Positions 24,370 to 37,107 of a stretch of DNA of 64,000 nt are shown piece by piece (the first letter of the stretch is position 1; each line of letters starts with the position of its first letter). Under the pieces are notes generated by a model. It worked only from the letters and a program-made list of their open reading frames with translations, did no database searches and was not told the DNA's origin. The stretch is from Apiotrichum sp. Y4204. Taxonomy: Eukaryota > Basidiomycota > Tremellomycetes > Trichosporonales > Trichosporonaceae. The stretch lies in NCBI GenBank assembly GCA_025531455.1, contig JAMYHL010000007.1, positions 1 to 64,000 on the forward strand. Reading direction: 5' to 3'. The position numbers and the translations under genes were made by a program.

Positions 24370-27300
24370 ATGTGTGGCGTATCAGACGACCAGGAGATCA
24401 CAGCATCCGCACGACAGCGGGCAGCTCTGTGGGTTTACGACGTTTGTTTGCAACCGACTAACAATTCAGAGCTGCGGAGGCACCGCCGACGATTGCAGAA
24501 ACGGGTGAGCAGCTTTCGAGCTCGTGTTGCTTGATCGCAGACTGACACGGCTGTATATCCATATCGTCTCGCGCCTCACCTCGTTATTCCCTCCAGACTC
24601 TGACAAGTGAGCTTCCTCACTGTCAACTTGCTCAATAAACGGTTCATGCTGACCACCAACGCGCGCCGATCTCATCTCCGATTGTCTTCCCTGTCCCACT
24701 TCATCCATGCTGTCGCCCTTCTTTACTGCCTTGCCTACGAACCAACGCTTCCCACCTCTCCGCCTTCCCACTCACAGCTGCTTCCGCATCCTCATCGCGA
24801 CCGATAATCACATCGGCTATGCCGAGAAGGACCCCGTCCGCGGCCAGGACGCGATCAACTCGTTTAAGGAGATTCTCGAGATTGCCAGGGAGGAGCAGGT
24901 CGACTTTATTCTCCTGGCTGGAGACCTTTTTCACGAGAATCGCCCTAGTCGCACGTCCATGCACCAGACTATCGCATTGCTCCGCGAGTACACGCTCGGC
25001 GACAAGCCTGTGTCGTTCGAGCTGCTCAGTGACCCCATGGACGGCGCTGCTCCAGGGTTCACGTAAGACTACGTCTTGAACAGTGGAAGCTGACAACAGG
25101 TTTCCCGCTGTCAACTATGAGGATCCCAACTTGAATGTTGCGATTCCCGTCTTCTCCATCCATGGCAACCACGACGATCCGCAAGGTGCTGGACCTGTAA
25201 GCGTCTGAGTCTTCTACTTCTACTGAGATTGAAGGAAGGTGCACTCTGCGCACTTGACGTCCTCTCCGTGACAGGGCTGCTCAACTACTTTGGCAAGCTG
25301 GACCTGGCTGCCGACGAGGGCGAGGAACGCACCAACGAGGGCATCAAGATCCGCCCGATCCTTTTGCGCAAGGGAAGCACTCATCTTGCCATTTACGGCG
25401 TCGGCAACGTCAAGGATGCACGCATGCATTACGAGCTTCGCTCAAATCGCGTCAAGATGTACATGCCAAGTAGTGACATGATTGCACAGGACGACTGGTT
25501 TAACATGCTTCTCATTCACCAGAATCGGCAAGTTGCGACACGTTGCGCGTTACTAACTTGCGCAGCGTCAAGCATGGACCGCAACAGTATGTTCCGGAGG
25601 GCATGTTTGACGACTCGATCAAGTTGGTTCTCTGGGGTCATGAACACGACTGCCGCATCACGCCAGAGGCAGTCGAGGGCAAGCCGTACCACATTAGCCA
25701 GCCTGGAAGCTCTGTTGCTACAAGTCTGGCCTGGGGAGAGTCGTTACCAAAGTGGGTGCCACATGTTGAATCTGATTGCTAACGTCTAGGAAAGTCGGCA
25801 TTCTATCAGTACAGGGCGATCAGTTTCAGATCGCAGAAATCCCACTCAAGACTGTGCGGCCTTTTGAGCTTGAGGAGATTGTGCTTGCTGAGGAAGCGGC
25901 AAGGCCAGAGAGCAAGATCAACCTCGAGGAACGGGACACCATCACTGCCTTCCTACGCGAGAAGGTCGACGAGCTGATTCACCAAGCGCGTCGCAATTGG
26001 CGGGAAACCCACGACCCCAAAACCGAGCAGATGATGCTGCCTCTCATCCGTCTAAGAGTGAGTCACGCAGAGTGTCAGTGCTGACTTTCCCAGGTTGAGA
26101 CCACTGGGGCAAAGGAGATGACGAACGTGGTGCGGTTTGGTCAGGACTTTGTTGATCGCGTGGCGAACCCCCGCGACATTCTCCAGTACCACCGCAAGAA
26201 GAAGACCGACCGCAGTGAGTTACCCATTCTCGATATCAGCTCACCACAGAACCTGCAAACAGACCCGACCTTCCGGAGGAAATGGAGGAAGAGGAGGAAG
26301 ACCCCGCGGGGATGACCACGAGCGACAGGTTAGCCAAGACCCGTATGGCAACACTCGTCCACCAGTATTTGCAAGCGCAGAATCTAGAAGTGTTGGTCGA
26401 GGCTGGTCTCGAAGATGCTGTCATGCGTTTTGTCGACAAGGACGATAAGGATGCCATCAAGGAGTGAGTAACTTGTTCATCGCCGGCTTACACCAGCTTC
26501 GTCGCGGACACTCTGAAGCAAGTGGACCGTTCGATGCGCGCCAAGAAGGACCTCGCCGAGGACAATGTCGAGGAGCACGTGAGTACTAGCTGAAGAATAC
26601 GCCTGACATCAGATGCTGGAAGCAAAGGAAGCGTAAGCAGGGGGCCGTGAGGCTGATGCTAATCGAGGACAGGGCTGCAGCCAACTGGGAAGAGCATGGG
26701 CCGCAGCGAGAGAAAGCTCCAAAATCAAAGAAAAAGCGCAGCCCGCAATCAGATGACAGTATGGGTACGTCTTGTGCAACATGTCCTCTGGGAACGCTTC
26801 GCTAACGGTAGCAGACAGCATGTAAGTTCCTGTACAAGGGCATCTGCGGGAAGTACGCATGTTCGATCTCTGCCTAGAGGAAACGACCTGGCAAGGTTGC
26901 GGCTCCGCTTTCAACTACTGCGCGACTGTACTTGCTCACCATGTTGCGCCTCTTACTCACTTGGTCAGCATGCTTCTCCTTTTACTCACCCGCGCAGGAT
27001 GGAGGATGACGATGACTTTGTGCCGAAACCCAAGGCAACGACCAGTCGTACAGCTCGGGGCAAAAGCAAACAGGCTCTTGTGAGTATAGGCTTGCGCAAT
27101 CCCAGCTGAGTTTAGTTCACGCCTGCCTCTGACAAGGACTCTGAAGAATCAGAGGTCGAGGAAATTGAGGAGATGCCACCACCGAAGACGACGGCAAGAA
27201 CTGCCGCCAAGCGCACCGCCACGACAAGCGCTCGGGGAACAACCCGCGGGACACGCACCACCACAACAACTCGGGGCAGGGCAGCGGCTAAGCCAACGGC

Positions 27301-27630
27301 AACGTCGCGTTCTCGTGGGCCTCAGCAATCTCAATTAAGGTATGTTACAAAGTGTACACAAACTCGAGGTTGGAATTGTCCTGCGCAACATGCGCAACCA
27401 GGGGAATGGGCACGAGTGACGGATCTTGGGCCAGCGACAGATTCGAGAAGCCGGATAGAGAGTTCGAGATGCGCCCTAAGACCTGTATACCGCATAACGC
27501 AATTGGAATCCAACTAACGCGCTTCAGTTTCGCAAAGTCGACGCGTGGTGCATCGAAATTGGTAGGACGCTCCTGACACACGGGACAAGCTCTACGCTAA
27601 CTCTTTCAGGTTGGCAGTGATTCCGACTGA
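24370..27630 (+). CDS. MRE11: MRE11 double-strand-break repair nuclease
   Basis: Mre11 is the Mn-dependent nuclease of the MRN/MRX complex. Its phosphoesterase motifs are all present in order: [31 protein letters not shown] and [12 protein letters not shown]. They are followed by the Mre11 DNA-binding/capping region ([14 protein letters not shown]). The C-terminus is acidic ([14 protein letters not shown]), then an Arg/Thr/Gly-rich tail, ending GSDSD with TGA at 27628-27630. Twelve or more short introns are needed. I favour a start at 24370 with exons 24370-24428, 24470-24504, a 10-nt exon 24597-24606 and 24778 onward, because it gives an acidic/proline lead-in in correct phase. A simpler alternative starts at ATG 24707 with no intron before the first motif. 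A 7-nt exon (26815-26821) is required to keep frame near the C-terminus. Confidence 0.9.
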
Positions 27631-28783
27631 GCGTTCGTGGTGGGACATCAGGGACGTGCTGTGTACACATTGTGTCATCGCGATATGGTTCTCGATCATC
27701 CAGGGTGATTTAGAACTGAGGTGGTGAACAGGGGGTGAGCACAACTCCTGAAACGGTTGATGTCCTTTCGTGTGGCGTATGGAGGTAGCGCAGGAAGATG
27801 CTGCGAGGTATACCATGCATTGAGTAGACTGAGGTCCGGGACGGACGGTGATCAAGATGGGCTCGAGATCACTAAACCTCCCGTTTCCGCCAAAAGTGAC
27901 CATTCTGCAGCCGTGAACGAGACGGTCTACTCGTGGATCGACCCTGTCGTGGCCCGGAAGAACCGCGTTACGCCAATTCTGGGTGATTCGTATGCCTGTA
28001 TCAACATTCCACAACACCACATTCCGCAGCCGGGTTACCATGGTCCGATCAATCGAGCATCGCACCACGCCATCCGTCCTTTCGTTCATGGAGCCATGAG
28101 CATCTCGAAAACGGCAACCGCAACGGGGCGTCGCACCGCCCACGCCGCATGGACGCAGGGTCATTCGAGTGGACGGGCGGCTATGACAGTACTCTGCGTG
28201 CTCCGAGACATTTGAGGCTGGCGCGGATGACAGACCATGTCCGCATGACAGATCTGATGCGTTAGTGCTGTTTAGAAATAGCAGTGGGGATGACAGATTG
28301 GCGGGTGGGATCTGTGATTCCACAGATCTGAGAAGTCAAATGGGAATTCCCGGGAGACGATACGGAGAGGAATACAAATCACGGCAGTGTGTTCATGTAC
28401 TTGTATGCGCGCGCTAGTGGATTATTTTGGAGTAGGCCAGGGGTTGTGCTAACGCTGGGAATCGAGGCAATGGAGCGAGGAGCTGCCGCGGTAACAGAAT
28501 TTTACCATTGACGATTCATCATCAATGTTCAATGGCAGTGGATGGTCCTCAGTTCACACCCTCAAGTACAGCAACAAGTCTAGGTGTAGCCGGTGGTCAA
28601 CATACTCCCCGACGTCGGGCGGTCTCATATGCTCGCGCCTCTGTAGAATCAATGATACCGTAACATGAATTGCTACAACGGAATATATGTGACAAAAGAA
28701 CGGAAGACAATGGAACAAGGAATGTGAGGAGATTGATAATAGGGTCGTCGCCCTATGTTTGAAGATACAGATTGGGGGAGCGC
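27631..28783. other. Intergenic region between convergent genes
   Basis: About 1.15 kb lies between the 3' ends of MRE11 and the HypX-like gene. An open frame on the minus strand (27592-28323) overlaps the MRE11 terminus and shows no domain or codon pattern that I would trust. Nothing else is seen. Confidence 0.45.
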
Positions 28784-31700
28784 TTAAGCCGCGCTGACCT
28801 TGAGGTTCGGCGCCATAAAGTTTGGAGGCTTGGTGGGGTAGTCGCCGGTGACATTGAACAGACAGGGGCTTTCAGTGTTGCCCTCGTTTGGGATCATGGG
28901 GCGGTTGTAGCCGGGTGTAACAGGCGTCTTGATCTTTGGGCTCAGCGAACCGGTCGACGCGGAGTCGGCAAGCAGGCTTGGGGGAGTGATTGTCGGAGGC
29001 GTAAGCGTCTCAGTGCGAAGATCCGTTCGCGAGCGGAAAGCGCCTTTGAGTTGGCGGAAGAACGATGACCCGAGGCGCTGGGTCCGACGCTGTCCTAGGG
29101 CAGGGGCGCTCACGGCAACAGACTGTTTGCCATTGCCACTGGTGGGGTTGACGGTGAGGTGGCGGGACTGAGCGGCCTGAACCACGGGGGGCTGATCGAG
29201 AACAGCAGGTGACTTGCGCTCCTGGTGAACAAAGCTTGAAGGCGATGCCTTGCCAATCGAGTTGAATGGGCTATTCTGCGCCAAAGTTGGCGAGGCAATG
29301 GCTTCAGAGTCGCCGGCCGTGTGGATGTCGGTTGACGCCTCCGACCCTGAGGATGTGGAACCACGGGGACGGGTGAGGGGCGGAACGGAGGTGGCAAAGT
29401 CGATCAGAAGGTTAGACGAGGTGGCCATGGAATTGGGCGTCTGGGTACCAACCCACGACCACTCCTCACCACGGACCCATCCTGGGGCGGCATCGAATGC
29501 AGCAGTCTCCTCCTCATCCACCTTGAGGTGGATGCGGTGCTTGCAGAAGCGCGTCGGGGTGCCCTCGGTTTTGACCTTGCGGACAAACTTGATACGACGG
29601 GTATGATAGCGCTGCGAGCGATGAGGGTGGAACGAGTCGAGGAGCATCTGCGAGAGCTCCTCGTTGCGGTAGTGGATGAGGGGTACGTGGTTTCTGCCCT
29701 CATACCGCTGGCGCTTGTTTTCACTGAGACGATCGACAAGGAGAGCTGCATTGTTGAAGGGTCCACCAATGACAGGCAGGGTCCAGGGCGCCGACGGGTA
29801 CTGAGCAGAGCCGAGCGAAGCGGCCGGAGCGCTGGCGAGAGCACGCACATACCCAGCAATCAGAGTCTCCGAGGTCGCTGCATCGGTGTCGCGTCCGCCA
29901 ACCACCACGTCGACGAGGCCAAGCTCGCGGGCGCGAACAGCGGAGAGAGGAAGCATGTCCTTCACCAGATGCGTCGCCGTGGCCCTGCCGCAGCGCTCGA
30001 CGTACGAGTAGAGATGGAACTCTGAGCCGTGAAGGCCCATCGCGCGGTAGGCAGGGTTGAGGACCACAGTACCAGCCGCGACGACAACATCACATGCGGC
30101 TGCAAGGGCAACGCCACCAGCCGCAGCGTTACCCCGCAGACACGCCACTGTCGTGATACCACGCTCCGTAAGAGACTGGGTGCCAACGAGGAACTGCGAA
30201 CGCGACACGTTGGAGACCTCACCAGCGAGGAACTCAACAACATCGTCGATGGCATTAATGTTGGCCCACGTCTCGCGACCGGGGTGTTCGGCGCTCTCAA
30301 TGATGTTGAGGGCGACACCGTTAGAGAAGTATCCACCACCCATTAGCGCAAGAATCTTGACGTTGCCGCGGGCCGGCTCCACGGCCCACTGTAGGGCACG
30401 AAGGAGGTGCTGGCACCCGGTGGTGGAGAAAGCGCCATTACTAGGTTTGTTAGCATTGGAACATCGGAGCGCGATGCCGTAACCGTGGCGTCTACCAGGT
30501 GCAGGCACATGAGTCATGACCCGATCGGAAGCAATGAAGCAAGACCCGTTGCAGATCTAGCAGCCAAGTGGCTGCCTAGAACTCCCGGTGGAGGGGTAAT
30601 GAAATTGGGTGCGGGAGTACGGGTCCTTCCGGTCCTGGGCGGCGAAAGGGCTCCACGCGAACACGGAATGTACTCACTAAAAGTCCCAGTAGACAAACTG
30701 AATAACCGCGTCACCCTCCATGACGGAACGGACAAACACCTGCTGGTAGGTACCAGGGACCTCCTCGAAGCTGGTCTCAACCCACTCGGGGACGTTAACC
30801 AGACGCTCGCCCTCACCAGCGAGAGTGAGGGCCTCTGCCATGGGAACCTTGGCAGGGAGAGACTGAGAGGTCGCCGCCTTTGGAAGACGGCCATGAGTGA
30901 TCCAAGCAGCAACGCCACAGCCGTACGAGCACGTGAACCCGTGATCGCATGGGGCGGTCTTGAAGAGCACGGCGCCATCGCGGGTAGCAATTGCGGTGCC
31001 CGCAGGGATGGCGTCCCAGGAGCGGTAAGCGGAATTGGAGCTCACTCCCATGGGAAGAGTCTCCACGCGCTCGTGAATCTTGACATCGTAGACAAAGATG
31101 AACGAGCGGGCTGTCTTCAGAGTGCCACCGGGCTGAGAGTCACCACAGTTGATAATACGCGCGACATCTGCGGCAGTGTGCGATGCGAGGTTGGGGCGGC
31201 GCTGGCCAGGCTTGATTTGCGGGCGGTCGTGAACGGCGCCTCCCTTGAACGGTACACCGTACGAGACACACTTCTGAGCCCACTCCGGGTCGACGCGAAC
31301 GGCAACGCGCGCCGCACGGTGGGAGGGGTCGGCAAGACCGCTGTAGGCTTTCGAAATGCGAGTGAGGGCTACGGTTACTGCCCGAATGGTGGCGCTTGTA
31401 ACAGCACCCTGATAAAGAGTGGATTTGGTGACATGAGCAATGTCGGGAAGCGGGAACTGATCGAACGCCCAAACGGGTCCGCCGTCGAACGTATTGTCGG
31501 CTTGAAGCACGGTGATACCCCAGTGGGAGCGCTGGCGCTTTGAGATTGGAAGTGCACGGTCGATGGGCTTGACGATTGACTCGAGAGTGGCGGTAGCATC
31601 TCCACTCAGACCGCGGTCGCCGAGAATCGCCCAGTCAATTGCCGCGGGTCCAGCATCTCCTGGTGGACCGGGGTGAACGATGAGGGTGAGGATCTGAGAC

Positions 31701-32297
31701 AGAATTAGCGGTGCAATTACAATGGGTGCATTCAGAAATGGCCGAGCAAAACGGATTAGTGCAGTCCCCGGATTTCGGCCGGACAACTCTAATTTGTGCC
31801 TTGAGCCAAAGCTGTAAAGTCTAGATCTCGATTAAGCCGGGTGAGGCGCGATGACATGACCTGGGGATGTGGACGCCCGATTGCGGACCCCATTGAGCTG
31901 GGACGCGGCATGTGGGCAACACATTCCCAGTTATGGCTTGCGCCTCTGAACAATGTTCAAACCAGCGCCGTTATCTGGTGCTGTCGCGCAGACCCTGGGC
32001 AATAGAGACGCACAAAACATAAACACTCACGTTGTTGTAGATGACGCCTGGAACCTTTTTCACGAGGAAGGGGCAAATGATGACGTGTGGCGAGTGGGCA
32101 ATGGCACCCGCAATCATGGACTCATCACTGATAGCGATCTCGATGGATACTTGCTCGCAGCCGAGGTCATTGAGGTATGTGGCCACACGCTGGGTGAGCG
32201 AGTTGACGGCCGAGACGAGGAGGAGGATACGCCACTTGCGGACGTCCTCGGGGAGAGGAGGGAGGTCTGCGAGGGAGCTGGGGGGAGCGGGCGACAT
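28784..32297 (-). CDS. hypX-like: HypX-like protein: formyltransferase-type N-terminus plus enoyl-CoA hydratase domain, long C-terminal tail
   Basis: Three exons give about 980 residues: 32297-32031, 31693 to about 30678, and about 30440-28784. The start MSPAPPSS is at 32295-32297 and the stop TAA at 28784-28786. The first part has the HypX pattern RILLLVSAVNSLTQRV, then IVHPGPPGDAGPAAIDWAI and WGITVLQADNTFDGGPVWA (formyltransferase fold). The second has YWDFYNGAFST, ILALMGGGYFSNGVALNIIE and ANINAIDDVV (enoyl-CoA hydratase/crotonase fold). Bacterial HypX is about 570-590 residues and produces the CO ligand of NiFe-hydrogenase from a formyl donor via formyl-CoA. Fungi lack that hydrogenase, so the function here is unknown. 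A tail of nearly 300 residues, mostly Ser/Thr/Pro-rich, follows the crotonase domain. Intron 1 (337 nt) is unusually long for this window. Confidence 0.83.
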
Positions 32298-33770
32298 GGT
32301 GCCGGGGAAAGGGGGGTTGCCAATGCTCTCGAGTGCCCAAAGGCTTGTCTCGCTGTCTCGGGAGTGGAGAGAAGAGCAGTGAGAGTAGGGACGGGGTTGG
32401 GAAAGGAGGTTGAAGCAGTGGGGGGGTGGTGAAAGGACGAGTATAGGAGGGCTGTTGTTATATATTCATGGGCTACTGGAATAGACCCAAACGAAGCCTG
32501 TAGCACAGGGGCCCAGGAGGAGACCAAAAGGCAATCGACCAGTAGCGGGATCCCTGGTCTTCGTCCTCGTCGTCCTCAAGGTCAGTGAGAATAATCTTCC
32601 TGCAGTAGTAAGGGGACAAGAGGAGAGGAGCGGCAGAGAAAGGGAGGAGGGAGGCGAGGAAAGAGAGAATCTAACGGCCAAAGAGAGAGAGAGAGAGATG
32701 ATATTTGAGCTCGTGGAGGTGATGGCCGCGGCGCGCGACGACGGTTGCGCTGATCTTCGCTGATCCGATCTGATCTGAGTAATCTGTCCGCGCGCACATC
32801 ATTCGCGCTATCACAGAGACAGAATTAGAATGATCGGCGGAGGACACAAAGAGCAACGAGGAGCGGGAGGAGGAGGAGCAGGAGGACAAGGACACTAGGG
32901 CCAAAAGGCTAGATCAGGTAGGAGATCAGAGAGAGAGGCGCTAGCGCTCTAGGGAAGGGCACACCATCAGAGCATGTCCCGCAGAGCCTGCTCTAGAACA
33001 AGGGAAGCCCAAAAGATGTCCACTGGCCACTAAAGCGCGTGCGCCTCCATGAGCATGGTATGGGCCCGCATAGGCCCAGAAGAAGTAGTCGCCCCGCGCC
33101 CCACACAGAGGGATGCATAAGAGCCGAGACACCCGAGATATGAGATACCAGGAATGATAGGAGGAAGGAGACGACGCCCAAAGGAACCGGGGAACCGGGG
33201 TAGAATGCGACAAGTTGACACAAGGAGGGAAAGGATGGCAGCCAGTGCGCTCGCTTCACTACCGCGCTGCCGCAGCTCGCGCTTGCTCATGCGCATGCAG
33301 TGCATAGAGTCGGCGCATATATCGTAAAGCGACAGATGGAACTGCCCGGGTTTGATGCTAAAGGTCTCAACTTGCCGGGTCGCGGTGCAACAGGCGCGTA
33401 AAAGTGGGAGATGTCTCCGAGCAGCCGGCGGAGCAGTGGATCGGCTGGTCCGAGTCCATGGATCTACCAATCTACCTGATCTATCCACAGCTGCGTCCGT
33501 ATCTTGCGGGTCCGTGCGTCTCGCATCGCCCTCCTTTGCGTTGCCCATTTCCCCCCTTGGGACGGAGCGCGCGGAGAACCTTACGCCGCCGCGTCGCTGC
33601 GTCTGCATTCCGAGCAGCTCCATGCGCTCCGGCCCACTGTTACCTGCTGATCGAAGGAGGGGCCCATGTTGGGATAACGCTGAAGGTAGTGTACAGCAGT
33701 GCAGCAGCCAGCAGCTGGATCGGCAGACGGGTGCGATGCATTCTAAGTATCTCAATGGTGCACGACGGAA

Positions 33771-33800
33771 CGCACAAGACGCACAAGACGCACAAGACGC
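33771..33800. repeat. Short tandem repeat, unit CGCACAAGA x3
   Basis: Three perfect copies of a 9-nt unit lie head to tail in non-coding DNA, followed by a partial copy. Confidence 0.75.
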
Positions 33801-36800
33801 AGCCACGGGCTGGGCGCGGGCAGCGGGACGGAAAGGGGAGGAAAGGGCTAGGGTCGACACAAATGATGGGACAGGGACGGAGACAGGGCATTCCGCTTTC
33901 CAGCAAACCCTCACGGCCATGACCACATCATCTGCTGTTGCTCTCCGACCGGTCGGAGGTCCTCTGCTCTCATGCCCTCTGCCCTAGCTGCCCTTACCCA
34001 GTGAATAATGGGTCCGGCTTGTCTTTGTATGGCTTTACGGCACCAAGGGAGGAGAGAGAGAGAGCGTGGGAGGGAGCGAAGTGGCCAAGAGCCGCAGCCC
34101 AAATGGCTCGGGGTAGTGAGGAGTGAGGAAGGGGGTGCCGACTGATCAACTGAGAATAAGCATACCCACACTCCCATGACATATCTAATATCTACCCCAG
34201 GTACCAAGGTTACGTGCTGTGCTGTACAGCCACAACGATACCACCTGTGACAACCTTGCCCAAAAGTTCACCGACATTATGCATCGCACCTAATCGCACA
34301 TGATCGCACAGCAGCACAGCGCACAGTCGCATGACCGCATGAAGAACGCGCGCCCCAATGAACCTGGCATGGTCGGGCACACCTGGGCACATGGTGCACA
34401 TAAAGGGCAACCATCCGACCGCCTGGCCAACTGATGGGATCTGCGCTTATCTGTGATCAGCTAATGCGGACAAGGAGCCGGCCGTCCGCGCGTCCGCGCG
34501 TCCGCGCCTCCTCGCGTCTTGGAGGACCTGGGATCCTCGAATCCTGAGATCCTGGGCCTCGTGTGACCGTGTGGACCTCATCGCCTGGTGCACAGTCCGC
34601 AGCCCGCAGCGCGAAGCAAGCAGCCTGCGTAACCATAGCGTCAAGCTCGAGCCACTTCGGTCACCGGAATCGGAAGCACATCTGTAGGGGGAGTATTCCT
34701 CGGCGTCCAGCGTGTCCCGACCCTTCGACGCCATTGCCACCACCGGCGACCGCAGCCACCACCACAACGAGTAACTCCGCACCGCACTGTCTCTTACTGA
34801 TGAGGAATTGGCTTGCCCGAGCAAGGAACGGCCGCACCGGGCGCCGAGCCCGCGACATGCTAAAGTCCCCGCGCGGCCCCGCGGATGGCGGACCGCGGGA
34901 CGTCCTTTGGCCTCTAGTGTCCTGTTGCAGATCACTCCTTTACCGAATCGCAAGGGGCAAATTCCGGCACGGCTTTGGCTTGGCCGGCTCTGAGCTCCAA
35001 GGATCCTCGTTGACAGCAGTGACGCAAGGATGCGGTGATTTGTCAGACTAGTACTACCCTACATCTCTGCATTTGTAGTTTTGCAGTTTAGGTTTGCAGT
35101 TTGGTCCATGCTGATTTGTAGGAATCGGGCGTTGCTCGGCCCGCCGACAGGGCAAGACATCGCCGGCGGCAGCGTTCCTTCTTCCACGCCACGGGAGCTG
35201 GCGCCACCACCCACACGCCACGGAACGGTGCCTGCCATAATAGCTGCACCACTAGTACTAGCGGCGCTACGGGAGTCTGCCGCCTTGGGTACCACTGATC
35301 TGTGATGACCCCGTCTCACTTTCGGCGTGCCTGCTTCGTTCTCGGGTCACGGTACGTTCTGTGGGGCTGCCTATCGTGACCTCTGGGTCGCGTTCGCGAT
35401 GTCGGGTCTGCGTCTGTGCTGCAAGATGCTCCTGTTGCCCGGCTGCACCCATATCCTTTATCCTTGACTCGCCCCTCTGTATTTTCTGGGTTGTCGCCGC
35501 CCAAACCCTGGTTGCTGAGCTTCCTGACTCCAACATGCCGCAGTTCCTACTTGTTCAGGTCACTGGCAGCAGCGGCGCCCCCCAGGATCCGCATGCCCAT
35601 TCGTGATATTCCAGGACGGGCAGGTGCGGAGCGTCGCAGGCGTGTAGCTAGCGGCGAGCGGCCAACGGCTCGGAATCGCTGTGTACCTAGTTAATCGGAA
35701 CCAGTGCGCGTCGTATGCCACTGGCACTACGCTCTGCCGAAGATTGCTCCATAACGGTGGGCAAGCGCATCACCTCACTGGCATGGGTCCAGCCCTGGCC
35801 AAAGCGCCAAGGAGTGTATCACGGGAAATGCTGCACCAGCTGCTACAGCACGTGAGCTGGCGAGAAACGGGCACTTGGCACTGCCCATCCTGCCCATCCG
35901 TGGTGCATTGCTTCTCGCGAAGCTCATATCCTCCTCACCCTCTTCAGCAGATGTTCTCCTGTTTTATTATTATCCTGTGTTTCTCTTTTCCATTTCTACT
36001 CCCCCTCGACCAGGCCCCAAGGAGGCAGTTTTCCTCTGAGGACGAAGACATGACGAATGATTGAGGGTAGATAGAACCTAGCTGAAATGGTATCCCCCAG
36101 GCTGTTGTCTTGGCTGATTGCGAGGAACCGGACACTGATCCGCCACAAACCGAATCTCGCATTGATGACTCCTGACACGTAAATACAGTACGTAAAGGCC
36201 GACTTTACGACCATCCGGACGTGTACGGCATGGATGACATGGCGATGACACATGAAAGGTAAAGCTTGAGCTTATTTTACAGGAACAGGCACATTCGTAA
36301 GCTGGAACCCGGCCGACGGACCTGGAATCCAGATCTGCGGAGTGGGCTGTCGAACTGACATGTGGGCTTGCTCATCGCTGACTCGTTGACTCGCTGAACT
36401 GACGAGCTCGGCGGCATTCGGCAATGTCTACGGCATGCCCAGTGTGTGGGGGGGTTGCAAGGCACCGAATGCACCGAATTTGACCGAATTGGAACACGTT
36501 AACAACACGGAAACGTGTGCAACGACGCCCAGGGCGAGCTTGCAGTTGGCCGAGAATGGAGCCGCAGGAACATAGGAACCGCAAAAGGAACAGCAGGGAA
36601 TGCCGACTCCTCGTTCCGTCGGCCGAATCAAGATTTACAGAAGAAACGAACCTGAACAGAAGAGATCTCGGCTTCTCGGCATGGGTTCTGGGCGAAGTGG
36701 GTCATTCACTTTTGTTTACGCATCACCAGAGCGCGACAACAAAAGTCGATAGCCAATGCCCGTCGATGTTTGAGAAACCCTCACTACGTACGCCAAGGGT

Positions 36801-36870
36801 CACCTCAACCCGGAACAGCATCGGTTGTTTCCCCTGGCCACCCCGCAGGCACCGGGGGACGTCAGGCAAA

Positions 36871-37107
36871 AGCCTGGTTTGCGGGAACCCATGGAGATGG
36901 AGAAAACAGAGATTGGGATGCTCGCACGGAGACATCCGAGGGGGCGGTCTAACTTTTATCAAAGATTGAACACGGATGGTGACGGGCGCTTAGCAGCCTG
37001 GTTTGGGGGAGCGATGGAGATGCAGAGAATGTCGAACGAGGTGCTCGCGCGAGGACATTTGAGAGAAAGGCCCATTAACGACTAAACATGGACAATGACA
37101 AGCGCTT
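36871..37107. repeat. Degenerate tandem duplication of about 115-120 bp
   Basis: Two diverged units lie in tandem, 36871-36991 and 36995-37107. Both begin AGCCTGGTTTG and continue with a shared ATGGAGATG(G/C)AGA block, then a GTGCTCGC/ATGCTCGC block followed by GGAGACAT/GAGGACAT. Both end with GACGGGCGCTT or GACAAGCGCTT. The differences are many, so the duplication is old. No coding potential is evident. Confidence 0.55.

Noticed and set aside
27592..28323. 243-codon minus-strand ORF overlapping the MRE11 3' end
   Set aside because: No domain or codon signal, and it lies between two convergent genes.
33030..33926. Open frame of 298 codons on the minus strand in the gene desert
   Set aside because: Composition is Arg/Ser/Cys/Leu-rich without any domain, and the opposite strand and other frames are equally open. 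Typical of chance ORFs in GC-rich DNA.
34490..34515. CGCGCGTC-type repeats considered as a regulatory array
   Set aside because: Only about three imperfect short units, consistent with local GC-rich slippage.
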